DNA of 9,906 bases from an uncultured Methylococcaceae bacterium (GCA_903939355.1 CAJAHC010000168.1:1-9906), one strand, 5' to 3'; counted from the first letter of the stretch, positions 1 through 5,667 are shown. The notes: a model not told the origin generated them from the sequence alone. A program made the numbers and translations.

Positions 1-349
1 AGCGAAAAGGAATTTTTTTTGGTAAACGCCTAATTGATAGGCTCGAACAAAAATCTTTCGCTATCCCGTAATGTTATGAAAAACGTTTGTTAGTTAAGAT
101 ATTCAATATGTAGAGAAGATTCCTTATTATGAAAGTCGTCCAATTATCACCTCAACAAATTGTGTAAACAATGCATGCATAATTCACACCTTGACCTTAC
201 TCCTCTAAGCCCAGTTAGATCCTGTAAAGTTAACTTAATCTTATACCCAATTTACATATGTAAGCGTTACTCAGAGAGATTAATTTACATTTCAAGCTTT
301 AGATAAGCAAGTGCGACTACTTCAGCTTTTAATGCGCATGATTCATGGG

Positions 350-464
350 GTCTCATAAAGTATACAATCTGAGACTATTTTCACCCAACCATAGAATGCG
401 GTCTTGACATGTCTTATTTTATGTCTTATTATTAAGTCTCAATAAGTCTTAAGACTTATAAGAC
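350..464. repeat. Array of nine GTCTYR hexamers before the serine recombinase
   Basis: The hexamer GTCTYR occurs in plus orientation at 350, 401, 411, 423, 436 and 446, and in inverted orientation at 370-375, 450-455 and 459-464. Within it are a 10-bp direct repeat ATGTCTTATT (409-418 and 421-430, 12-bp period), an 18-bp perfect palindrome (442-459, core AAGTCTTAAGACTT) and the pair GTCTCA-N14-TGAGAC (350-375) around GTATAC. The array overlaps the -35 and -10 boxes and the likely transcription start of the recombinase gene. Resolvases of this family bind several inverted sites next to their own gene, for recombination and autorepression, so I infer a res site or operator. Confidence 0.6.
404..432 (+). 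promoter_or_regulatory. Sigma70 promoter of the serine recombinase
   Basis: A consensus -35 TTGACA (404-409) is followed after 17 bp by TATTAT (427-432). Transcription should start near 439, immediately before the 18-bp palindrome at 442-459. Both boxes overlap GTCTYR hexamers, so a protein bound to the array would block RNA polymerase. Confidence 0.7.
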
Positions 465-484
465 AAAATAAGAGAATGAGAGAG

Positions 485-1048
485 ATGGCTAAAATTGGAT
501 ATGCACGAGTTAGTTCAACCGGACAATCATTAGAAATTCAGATAGCTAAACTTGAAGCTTATGGTTGTACTGAGCCCGATGGTCAGATTTACCAAGAAAA
601 GAAATCTGGAACTAGCACCAATGGCAGGACGGAATGGAAGTCCTGTAATAAGCATTTAAGACGCGGTGATATTTTAGTCATCACCAAACTTGATAGATTG
701 GCGCGTTCCACATTAGACCTCACGCAGATAGCAGAAGATTTAAAGAATAGAGGTATTGAGCTTGTCGTTATAGATCAAAACATCGACACCAGTACGCCCA
801 CTGGCAAGCTTTTATTTAACATGCTTGCATCAATAGCCGAGTTTGAAAATGACATCCGTAGAGAGCGTCAATCAGACGGAATCGCAAAAGCAAAAGATCA
901 TGGCGTTAAGTTTGGCGCTAAAGCTAAACTATCCGATCAACAACTATCTGAAATGAAGTTAAAACGCGCCAGTGGTGTCTTAGTCAAAGATATTATGTCT
1001 GAGTACGGCTTAAGCAAAGCTTCAGTGTATCGCCTTCTTACGGAGTAA
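485..1048 (+). CDS. Small serine recombinase (resolvase/invertase family)
   Basis: This is a 187-aa site-specific DNA recombinase, the usual length for Tn3/gamma-delta resolvases and DNA invertases. The N-terminal catalytic domain has YARVSSTGQS with nucleophile Ser10 and Arg8, then LDRLARS with Arg71 and Arg74, matching the active-site arginines of the family. The long helix AEFENDIRRERQ (about 118-129) leads into a C-terminal helix-turn-helix at about 150-185. I chose the ATG at 485 over 476: homologues begin MAKIGYARVS-like, and the purine-rich AAGAG at 470-474 is 10 nt from 485 but only 1 nt from 476. The gene stands alone behind its own promoter and repeat array. It could resolve multimers, invert a segment or belong to the mobile element; the sequence does not decide which. 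Confidence 0.9.
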   Translation: MAKIGYARVSSTGQSLEIQIAKLEAYGCTEPDGQIYQEKKSGTSTNGRTEWKSCNKHLRRGDILVITKLDRLARSTLDLTQIAEDLKNRGIELVVIDQNIDTSTPTGKLLFNMLASIAEFENDIRRERQSDGIAKAKDHGVKFGAKAKLSDQQLSEMKLKRASGVLVKDIMSEYGLSKASVYRLLTE

Positions 1049-1138
1049 TTCCGTTCAGCGCAAGTACATAACAACCCCCTAGCTAGCTATTTTTATACAT
1101 TTAAATTAATAACTTATATTTAGTGACGTCCCTTTTTA

Positions 1139-1176
1139 TGGTACTATATACCCTGAAATTAACTAAGTAGGGTGTA
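1139..1176 (+). promoter_or_regulatory. Extended -10 promoter with operator-like inverted repeat
   Basis: TGG-TACTAT (1139-1147) is an extended -10 element; the -35 region is poor. Just downstream is an inverted repeat TATACCCT-N14-AGGGTGTA (1147-1154 and 1169-1176, 7 of 8 positions paired), which would cover the transcription start. The AGGG of the right arm may also serve as ribosome binding site for the ATG at 1181. This would control the three-gene operon 1181-2353; the regulator is not known. Confidence 0.45.
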
Positions 1177-1180
1177 ATCA

Positions 1181-1537
1181 ATGACAACAAGAACAGGGAC
1201 AGGAAGAAAAGCAATTCGGGACAATCCATTAACCCCTGCTCAAAAAAAGCAGAGGCAAAGAATGAAAATGGCTATTCGCATCGAAGAAGCAAAAGACAGC
1301 GGATATACACCAATGCTTATCTTAGTTAACAATAAGCAGTTAATGGCGTGTGCGGAATGGGAAAAGCAATTTGGAAACAACCTTACTGATGGGAAATTAG
1401 CAGAACTGATATTCCAAGCATTAAACAATTTTCTAAAAAGCAATCACATGACCGACTTACCTGAGTACAGCGGTGAATTGTCGATTATAGATATAAATGC
1501 AAAGATAAAATTTCAAGAATGGGAGGATGCACAGTGA
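1181..1537 (+). CDS. Unrecognised basic small protein, first gene of operon
   Basis: I do not recognise this 118-aa protein. The N-terminal third is rich in Lys and Arg (PAQKKQRQRMKMAIRIEEAK, about 19-38), which suggests contact with nucleic acid. The middle and C-terminal part (about 60-118) is predicted mixed helical, with WEKQFGNNLTDGKLAELIFQ at about 60-79. No signal peptide, membrane segment or catalytic motif is visible. The start has a GTAGGGTG ribosome-binding stretch upstream and an operator-like repeat before that. Its stop overlaps the GTG start of the next gene by 4 nt (GTGA), so the two are translationally coupled. A role as a small phage or plasmid regulatory DNA-binding protein is only inference. 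Confidence 0.75.
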   Translation: MTTRTGTGRKAIRDNPLTPAQKKQRQRMKMAIRIEEAKDSGYTPMLILVNNKQLMACAEWEKQFGNNLTDGKLAELIFQALNNFLKSNHMTDLPEYSGELSIIDINAKIKFQEWEDAQ

Positions 1538-1812
1538 AAATATCACCTAGACGCGCTATCGCCAATCACTGTAAAGATTGCATATATGACCCTCACTGCT
1601 CAGGCAACTGGAAACAACAAGTTGAGGCTTGCACCATTACCCAATGCGGTTTATACGAACACCGCCCATTAAGCCTAAAAACAACACGTTTACAGAGAGA
1701 AAACCTTTTAGCAGAACTACCACTCCATGAAAGAGAGATTTTTCTAAAAAAGGCTTCACAGCGCGCTTTAAACTTGGTTAATTTACACAATAGGCTTACC
1801 CATGCGGATTAA
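1534..1812 (+). CDS. Cys-rich phage-type small protein, probable zinc binder
   Basis: This 92-aa protein starts at GTG 1534, which overlaps the previous stop and has a strong GGGAGGA ribosome binding site at 1521-1527; an in-frame ATG at 1519 lies on that site and is less likely. The N-terminal half carries Cys13-X2-Cys16, Cys22, and Cys33-X4-Cys38, in the pattern KISPRRAIANHCKDC...EACTITQCGLYEHRP. I recall this pattern from small conserved proteins common in tailed-phage and prophage genomes, where the cysteines probably hold zinc; the function is unknown. The C-terminal half (about 45-92) is helical and charged. It ends inside the next gene (11-nt overlap), which ties it to the possible small-terminase gene. 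Family recognition is from memory of the motif, not a search. Confidence 0.8.
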   Translation: MKISPRRAIANHCKDCIYDPHCSGNWKQQVEACTITQCGLYEHRPLSLKTTRLQRENLLAELPLHEREIFLKKASQRALNLVNLHNRLTHAD

Positions 1813-2353
1813 ACCAGATATCGACCAAGCCGTGATATTAAGGGAAGCTGGCTATACACTGGCAAGCATCACACAAAAAACGGGACTATCAGGTTCAACA
1901 CTGTATAGAGCATTTACTAAATTAGACGTTACTAGAGGCACAACAACCAAGAACACGCTAGATAGTGCCAAACAAGCATTATTGGAGCAAAGTGGGCTTG
2001 TAGGCGACCTTAAGCAACTGATAGCATCACAGATCAATGATGATCTTTCATTGTCCACACAAATTAGAGCTGGCATAACCATTGCTATCAATGACTTGAT
2101 TAACGATGTCACAACCCCAGCGTCATTAAAGGCAAGATCTTATTCAGCAATGGCAACAACGCTTAAGCTAACGTCGGACATTATGAGACGCGCCCTACAG
2201 ATTGATGATGCGACATTATCAGTAACAGAGATCCCAACCTTAAAAATAATCAAGATGACTGATAAGGACATTGAGGACGTGCGAAATCGTTTCAATGACG
2301 ATCAGGATGATGATTCAATCTATGATGATGACTTGATTCTGACAACAGACTGA
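1802..2353 (+). CDS. Helix-turn-helix protein, small-terminase-like
   Basis: This 183-aa protein has three visible parts. An N-terminal helix-turn-helix (about 8-37: AVILREAGYTLASITQKTGL, then SGSTLYRAF) follows the design of phage TerS and resolvase-type DNA-binding domains. A helical middle (about 52-135) could oligomerise. A C-terminal stretch PTLKIIKMTDKDIEDVRNRF (145-164) runs into a very acidic tail (DDQDDDSIYDDD). The order DNA-binding helix-turn-helix, oligomerisation helices, acidic tail, and the size match small terminase subunits, and the Cys-rich neighbour is a phage-type gene. No large terminase follows, as in satellites that redirect a helper's packaging. A plain transcription regulator is the main alternative. 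It overlaps the previous gene by 11 nt; its last codons and stop lie in an 11-bp tandem repeat. Confidence 0.7.
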   Translation: MRIKPDIDQAVILREAGYTLASITQKTGLSGSTLYRAFTKLDVTRGTTTKNTLDSAKQALLEQSGLVGDLKQLIASQINDDLSLSTQIRAGITIAINDLINDVTTPASLKARSYSAMATTLKLTSDIMRRALQIDDATLSVTEIPTLKIIKMTDKDIEDVRNRFNDDQDDDSIYDDDLILTTD

Positions 2354-2378
2354 CAACAGACTGACAACAGACTGACAA
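2340..2378. repeat. 11-bp tandem repeat, unit tgacaacagac
   Basis: Three exact copies of tgacaacagac (2340-2372) are followed by a partial copy TGACAA. The period equals about one helical turn. Each unit begins with TGA and 11 is not a multiple of 3, so successive units place stop codons in all three plus frames (2340, 2351, 2362, 2373). The TGA at 2351 ends the helix-turn-helix gene. The array precedes the Rep-like gene by about 190 bp, where an iteron-like role is conceivable, but slippage alone could also explain it. Confidence 0.85.
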
Positions 2379-2388
2379 TATAAAAAAG

Positions 2389-2463
2389 TTGCCACTGACT
2401 AAAGACGAAGTCCTAGATAGAACAGCCTATAGGCACTATGAACGCCACAACATTGGCGGGTAA
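2389..2463 (+). other. Possible 24-codon ORF or gene remnant
   Basis: A TTG-started frame reads LPLTKDEVLDRTAYRHYER and onward to a TAA at 2461. The frame is open from 2365, just after the TGA at 2362 in the tandem repeat. The composition looks protein-like rather than random, but there is no good ribosome binding site and no recognisable family. It may be the tail of a decayed gene. Confidence 0.2.
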
Positions 2464-2501
2464 TTTTGAAATCCAAAACTAGCTTGTAAAAACGAATACA
2501 T

Positions 2502-2538
2502 AAAAAAACCGATCTTAATGGGCGCCAACCCAGACCGG
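2502..2538 (-). terminator. Hairpin with minus-strand U-run before the Rep-like gene
   Basis: CCGATCT (2509-2515) pairs with AGACCGG (2532-2538) with one mismatch, and GGG (2520-2522) pairs with CCC (2529-2531) inside. On the plus strand seven A residues precede the stem (2502-2508), so on the minus strand the hairpin is followed by seven U, the form of an intrinsic terminator. No minus-strand gene is seen that needs it. It may stop antisense transcription coming through the Rep-like gene, or act as a leader structure or replication site in the plus-strand transcript. Confidence 0.5.
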
Positions 2539-2566
2539 CTTCAACAAACAACATGGACATTATATC

Positions 2567-3427
2567 ATGGTTAATCAGGTAGAATCCGCAAGCGTTGAAA
2601 TATCAAATTCAGACCAAAAACGGAACAAGGCTAGTAAATTAAAGCAAAAAAATCGCTTAAAGATAAAACGCTACGCAGTAGAAACAGCAAGGGATGAGCT
2701 ATTCGATATCAAGCGCAATATAAGACACTCAGAAAACCTATATGTAAGTATAGCTAATACCCTTAATGACACGCCTAACAACGGGCTAGAGATAGAAGAA
2801 CTAATTCATCACTTATTCAAACACAAATACCCTATAGAGTTTTCAAGATTACCTTACCAGCTTAAGTTAATGCTTTGTCAGTATGTCATTAACAGTCAGC
2901 CAGCAGAAACGAACCCGCTACCTACCCCATTCGTTTACCGATACAGCTTAGATCAACAAGTTCCAGATAATATAAATCAAAAGCAACTCGACAAGAAAAT
3001 TCAGCGAAAGTTATCGTCGGCATTAGGTAGAAATGTCTATTTCTGGACCGCTCCAGAATATGACAACAGAAAAACTAGAATCTTTACCCACCTCAACGGT
3101 GAGATTCTTTTATACCCTAATGAATATCAAACTTTCATTAATGCAATGCTTGCGGTTCACGGAAAAAATCGCGCTTTAGACAAAAATGGAAAAGAGATAC
3201 CGAACGATAAGGTCACTGTTACACCGACATCATCAAGGCAAGCACAGGCGGCTAAAAGGTCATTATTTTACGCTGTCTATAACTGGGCAAGTTATTCAAC
3301 TAAGACACCTAAATATCAGAAAGCAGATAATTGGCTATACAAAATTAAAAATATTGACAATGGATGTTACATATCGGCAAGGTTAAAAAGTTCGGCAGCG
3401 GTTGCCTACAACAGTCATATTAAATAA
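2567..3427 (+). CDS. Possible HUH-type replication initiator
   Basis: This 286-aa soluble protein probably acts on element DNA. The N-terminal 55 residues are basic (KRNKASKLKQKNRLKIKRY, 18-36). The middle segment KKIQRKLSSALGRNVYFW (143-160), then APE (162-164), then THLNGEILLYPNE (174-186) resembles the stretch of HUH rolling-circle Rep proteins in which a strand reads HLHGEI. Here the second His of the metal-binding HUH pair is Asn177 (H175-L-N177-G). Near the C-terminus FYAVYNWASYSTK (234-246) resembles the Rep catalytic-tyrosine helix (Y-x-x-K type), with Tyr243 the candidate. Start: ATG 2567, with GGA at 2555-2557 as a weak ribosome binding site. An overlapping nine-codon frame (ATG 2553, MDIISWLIR) could modulate initiation. 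Family assignment is by pattern only and the altered motif lowers certainty. Confidence 0.5.
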   Translation: MVNQVESASVEISNSDQKRNKASKLKQKNRLKIKRYAVETARDELFDIKRNIRHSENLYVSIANTLNDTPNNGLEIEELIHHLFKHKYPIEFSRLPYQLKLMLCQYVINSQPAETNPLPTPFVYRYSLDQQVPDNINQKQLDKKIQRKLSSALGRNVYFWTAPEYDNRKTRIFTHLNGEILLYPNEYQTFINAMLAVHGKNRALDKNGKEIPNDKVTVTPTSSRQAQAAKRSLFYAVYNWASYSTKTPKYQKADNWLYKIKNIDNGCYISARLKSSAAVAYNSHIK

Positions 3428-3443
3428 TAATTTGTGGCTCTAA

Positions 3444-3572
3444 ATAAATACCACTTATCTGTTAAATCAATCCGTTACGAAAATAAGTCACCGCTTAATT
3501 ACTACAAATTACCTTGCTAATGAAGCAATCAAAGGTAAAGCTATGCCTTCAATCAATCAACAGCGGGCATAG
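3444..3572 (+). pseudogene. Possible truncated gene remnant
   Basis: A frame open from 3444 to TAG 3570-3572 ends in a protein-like stretch, TNYLANEAIKGKAMPSINQ (about 3501-3563) and onward. It has no start codon except an internal ATG at 3543, which has AAAGGT upstream and would give only nine codons. The amino-acid pattern reads like the C-terminus of a real protein, so this may be the leftover 3' end of a gene. I do not recognise the family. Confidence 0.2.
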
Positions 3573-3579
3573 TAATCAA

Positions 3580-3756
3580 ATGAAAACACAACAAATCACA
3601 CTTAGTTATTTATCTGACATACTCGAACAATCAACTATTGTTGAAACAATAAGCACAGGCGGCTTACTCAGTCACACGATCAATCATCCAGCTTTAGGGA
3701 ATTGCCAAACGGTTCAAGGTAATGGCGACGATACTTTATTAATTACCCACTTATAG
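3580..3756 (+). CDS. Small hypothetical protein, 58 aa
   Basis: From ATG 3580 the frame gives 58 residues: a helical N-terminus (ITLSYLSDILEQSTIVETI) and a C-terminus HPALGNCQTVQGNGDDTLLI that looks like a short conserved beta motif. Upstream in-frame starts exist at ATG 3520 and TTG 3514 (80 aa), but none has a good ribosome binding site, so the start is uncertain. No membrane segment or catalytic motif is visible. Its TAG (3754-3756) is 3 bp from the stop of the convergent integrase, with no terminator between them, so the two transcripts should overlap. The function is unknown. Confidence 0.45.
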   Translation: MKTQQITLSYLSDILEQSTIVETISTGGLLSHTINHPALGNCQTVQGNGDDTLLITHL

Positions 3757-3759
3757 CCT

Positions 3760-5412
3760 TCAAATTGAAGCGTTAGCCATTGGAAAAGCAACCTTATAAT
3801 CTAGCGCTTCAATAATTACTTTCAGCTTCTCTAGGTTGTCAGAAGCACTTTCAAGTATATCCATATCAACATAGCCAGCGGTTATACTTAAGTCCTTGCC
3901 GTCCTCATCATTCAAGTCGTCGGCGTGTCCAACAATAGGTTGAATTTTTGATAATGCTTGTTTTCGGCTATCACCGAATAACATCAATCCCCTAACTGTA
4001 TGGCTCATAAAAGTACCTCGCAAGCAGTGCATTCCTAGAACGTTTCTGCCTATTGTGACATTGTCATATAGACCAGTATTTTTAAGATATTTTCTAAAAA
4101 ATTCTTCAGCGTAATAACTAGCCTTGCCCGCTTTTGGCTTAAATCCATTAAAGATACGATCATGCTTTAACGCTTTAACCTTATCAAGGTAGTCTAAAAA
4201 ACCGCACTCAATCAACTTCGAGTGTATCGGCACTTTGTGCTTGCTATGATTGTTTTTGTGGGACTTTTCAATACCCACACCCGCACTCTCATCGGTTAAA
4301 TTGAAATACCAGATACCACTTTTTTCATCCTGTAAAACGTCGGCTTGTGGGTTCAACTGACAAATTTCATTAACCCTAGCACCTGTAAATAGCCCTATCA
4401 TCGGTAACCAAAACTTATGACTATCTTTAAAGTTTTTAGATTGCCCATCCATAAGCGGGCAATTCATTAGCTTTGTAACTTCATCAAGCCTTAGTGACCT
4501 TTGCTTGTGATCTCCACTTTCCCGTAACCCTCCAAAATCCTTATAATTTATGTGCTCTACATCCAGTAATGGCGCGTAATCCTCATAATGAAGCTTTAAA
4601 TACTTAAAAAATTGCCTAGCAGAACCAACATAGGTATTTTTAAATGTGTCCGGACTCATTAGTACATTATTGTTATCCTTAGCATCGATAATGCGCTGAT
4701 GAATATTAAGCTTGTTATAAGCATCGGAGTTACCGCCACGACCTCCAGCAACCTTAACCAGCAACTTAAAAAAACCATTAACTTCTTTTTGAGTTATCAG
4801 ATTAATTTTTTTGTCGCCCAAATAGCCATTAATGAATAAGTTGCTAAATGTGCCCTTCTTTCCCTGATTAAAAGGATTTTTTTCTATAAACTTTCCATAA
4901 GCGACCGATAGCATCGGAGCTTTGTTATCTTCTGGCTTTTCAGCAATCGGAGCTTGTTGGGTAGTTGATGCACCAGTAATAGTTATTGATGTCAGTTTGT
5001 CGTAAGCATCGGCTTTAGCTTTGATTCGTACTGTTTCCAACTCTTCTTCGTGACGTTCTTTAAGGGTATCAATTGCGATAGAATGTTTTTTCTTTAACAT
5101 CAGGGTTTGAAGACTATCGCCAGATTTTTTCTTTTTTCCTGCAACCTCGCTTGCTTCAATCGCGCCCACAACTTCACGAAGTAAATCTTCATCATGCTCT
5201 TCATAATCAATCATAAGGCTATCAATGTGAATAAAAAGTTGTTTTGCTTCACCAGCAAGCCTATAAGCGGCTGGAATAGCAACTTGACGGCTTTGTGTGC
5301 GTAGGGATTTTGTAAATTCAGAAACATGCAGAATTGAACGGAAACGATCAGGAACAGACAGACGAAAGTATAACGTGTTACCACGTCGATATAAATGAGA
5401 AGTTTTGGACAT
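3760..5412 (-). CDS. Tyrosine recombinase (integrase) of the mobile element
   Basis: This 550-aa site-specific integrase is long for the family (typical phage integrases are 350-450 aa). The N-terminus (about 5-60: HLYRRGNTLYFRLSVPDRFR) is the short strand-rich module found in many proteobacterial island integrases. Residues about 75-165 are charged and probably coiled-coil, accounting for the extra length. A SAM-like core-binding domain (about 165-285) precedes the catalytic domain (about 300-550) with Arg346 (TGARVNE), a Lys near 391-399 (KHKVPIH), His462-x-x-Arg465 (MHCLRGTF), His496 (IVGHADD) and nucleophile Tyr514 (TAGYVDMD); all expected residues are present. The start codon faces the 3' end of tRNA-Ser 126 bp away, the usual place for an integrase using that tRNA as attachment site. 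It converges with the small ORF ending at 3756. Confidence 0.93.
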   Translation of the reverse strand: MSKTSHLYRRGNTLYFRLSVPDRFRSILHVSEFTKSLRTQSRQVAIPAAYRLAGEAKQLFIHIDSLMIDYEEHDEDLLREVVGAIEASEVAGKKKKSGDSLQTLMLKKKHSIAIDTLKERHEEELETVRIKAKADAYDKLTSITITGASTTQQAPIAEKPEDNKAPMLSVAYGKFIEKNPFNQGKKGTFSNLFINGYLGDKKINLITQKEVNGFFKLLVKVAGGRGGNSDAYNKLNIHQRIIDAKDNNNVLMSPDTFKNTYVGSARQFFKYLKLHYEDYAPLLDVEHINYKDFGGLRESGDHKQRSLRLDEVTKLMNCPLMDGQSKNFKDSHKFWLPMIGLFTGARVNEICQLNPQADVLQDEKSGIWYFNLTDESAGVGIEKSHKNNHSKHKVPIHSKLIECGFLDYLDKVKALKHDRIFNGFKPKAGKASYYAEEFFRKYLKNTGLYDNVTIGRNVLGMHCLRGTFMSHTVRGLMLFGDSRKQALSKIQPIVGHADDLNDEDGKDLSITAGYVDMDILESASDNLEKLKVIIEALDYKVAFPMANASI

Positions 5413-5429
5413 TTAGCGGCTCGATTTGT

Positions 5430-5454
5430 ATCATAGTTTTGTAGCAAACTATGA
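5430..5454 (-). promoter_or_regulatory. Inverted repeat over the likely integrase promoter
   Basis: A 9-bp perfect inverted repeat TCATAGTTT-N6-AAACTATGA (5431-5439 and 5446-5454) lies 19 bp upstream of the integrase ATG. A minus-strand -10 TATGAT (5430-5435) overlaps its promoter-proximal arm; no clear -35 is seen. The arrangement suggests an operator, perhaps for an integrase regulator or the integrase itself. Confidence 0.45.
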
Positions 5455-5479
5455 AAGAGCCTAAATAACGCTGATATTT

Positions 5480-5526
5480 ATTTTCCTTGCTTTGAGTTAT
5501 TTATATAAAACAATGACAAGGAAAAT
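5480..5526. repeat. 10-bp inverted repeat between integrase and tRNA
   Basis: ATTTTCCTTG (5480-5489) and CAAGGAAAAT (5517-5526) are exact reverse complements separated by 27 bp, ending 12 bp from the tRNA CCA end. Their position between the integrase gene and its probable attachment core suggests integrase or excisionase arm sites. The loop is too long for a normal terminator. Confidence 0.5.
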
Positions 5527-5538
5527 CAATAATTTGTA

Positions 5539-5563
5539 TGGCGGAGAAGCAGGGATTCGAACC
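5539..5563. other. Probable attachment core (tRNA 3' end)
   Basis: The 3' part of tRNA-Ser (T arm, acceptor strand, CCA) faces the integrase and is the expected crossover site. No second copy occurs elsewhere in the window, so the exact core cannot be delimited and the far att should lie left of base 1. The boundaries given are approximate. Confidence 0.5.
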
Positions 5564-5628
5564 CTGGGAGGGGATCAACCCTCAACGGTTTTCAAGACCG
5601 CCGCTTTCGGCCGCTCAGCCACCTCTCC
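5539..5628 (-). tRNA. tRNA-Ser(UGA)
   Basis: On the minus strand the 90-nt cloverleaf opens with GGAGAGG (5622-5628) pairing with CTTCTCC (5543-5549, one G-U pair), then discriminator G and an encoded CCA (5539-5541). The D arm has GGCTGAGCGG; the anticodon loop CTTGAAA carries UGA; a long variable arm (GAGGG...CCCTC) marks class II serine tRNA; the T loop is GGTTCGAATCC. It reads UCA-type serine codons. The 3' end faces the integrase, and the gene remains intact beside the element. Confidence 0.97.
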
Positions 5629-5639
5629 AATAGCCGCAT

Positions 5640-5667
5640 ATAATAACCTAACTGTTTTAAAAATCAA
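5640..5667 (-). promoter_or_regulatory. tRNA-Ser promoter
   Basis: On the minus strand TTGATT (5662-5667) is followed after 16 bp by TATTAT (5640-5645) and then a GC-rich discriminator GCGGC, typical of stable-RNA promoters. Transcription would start a few bases before the mature tRNA 5' end. Confidence 0.6.

Larger units (their letters stand above)
1..475. other. Gene-poor left edge with palindromes and repeats
   Basis: I see no convincing gene in these 475 bases. What is visible: a 7-bp inverted repeat AGCGAAA/TTTCGCT (1-7 and 56-62) enclosing a small hairpin GCCTA/TAGGC (28-32 and 38-42); a palindrome ATGCATGCAT (171-180); a palindrome TTACATATGTAA (252-263); a direct repeat AATTTACAT at 249-257 and 282-290, 33 bp apart (about three helical turns); and from 350 onward the GTCTYR array listed separately. 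A 23-codon minus-strand ORF (285-356) starting MRPHESCALK lies behind a possible minus promoter (TATACT -10), but nothing else supports it. The spacing and symmetry suggest protein-binding sites rather than coding sequence. Confidence 0.5.

Noticed and set aside
28..48. attC-like hairpin GCCTA...TAGGC followed by CTCGAAC
   Set aside because: The GTTRRRY core of integron sites is missing, no integron integrase is near, and CTCGAAC is too short to count as a tRNA-derived att copy.
285..356. 23-codon minus-strand ORF MRPHESCALK...
   Set aside because: It has no ribosome binding site and is very short; kept only as a note in the left-edge entry.
1040..1089. Hairpin ACGGA/TCCGT and palindrome TAGCTAGCTA followed by TTTTT as recombinase terminator
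   Set aside because: The first stem has no U-run and the second is a loopless palindrome, so an intrinsic terminator is not supported.
1240..2112. Minus-strand ORFs inside the three-gene operon
   Set aside because: Shadows of the plus-strand genes, which have overlapping starts and stops, good ribosome binding sites and recognisable motifs.
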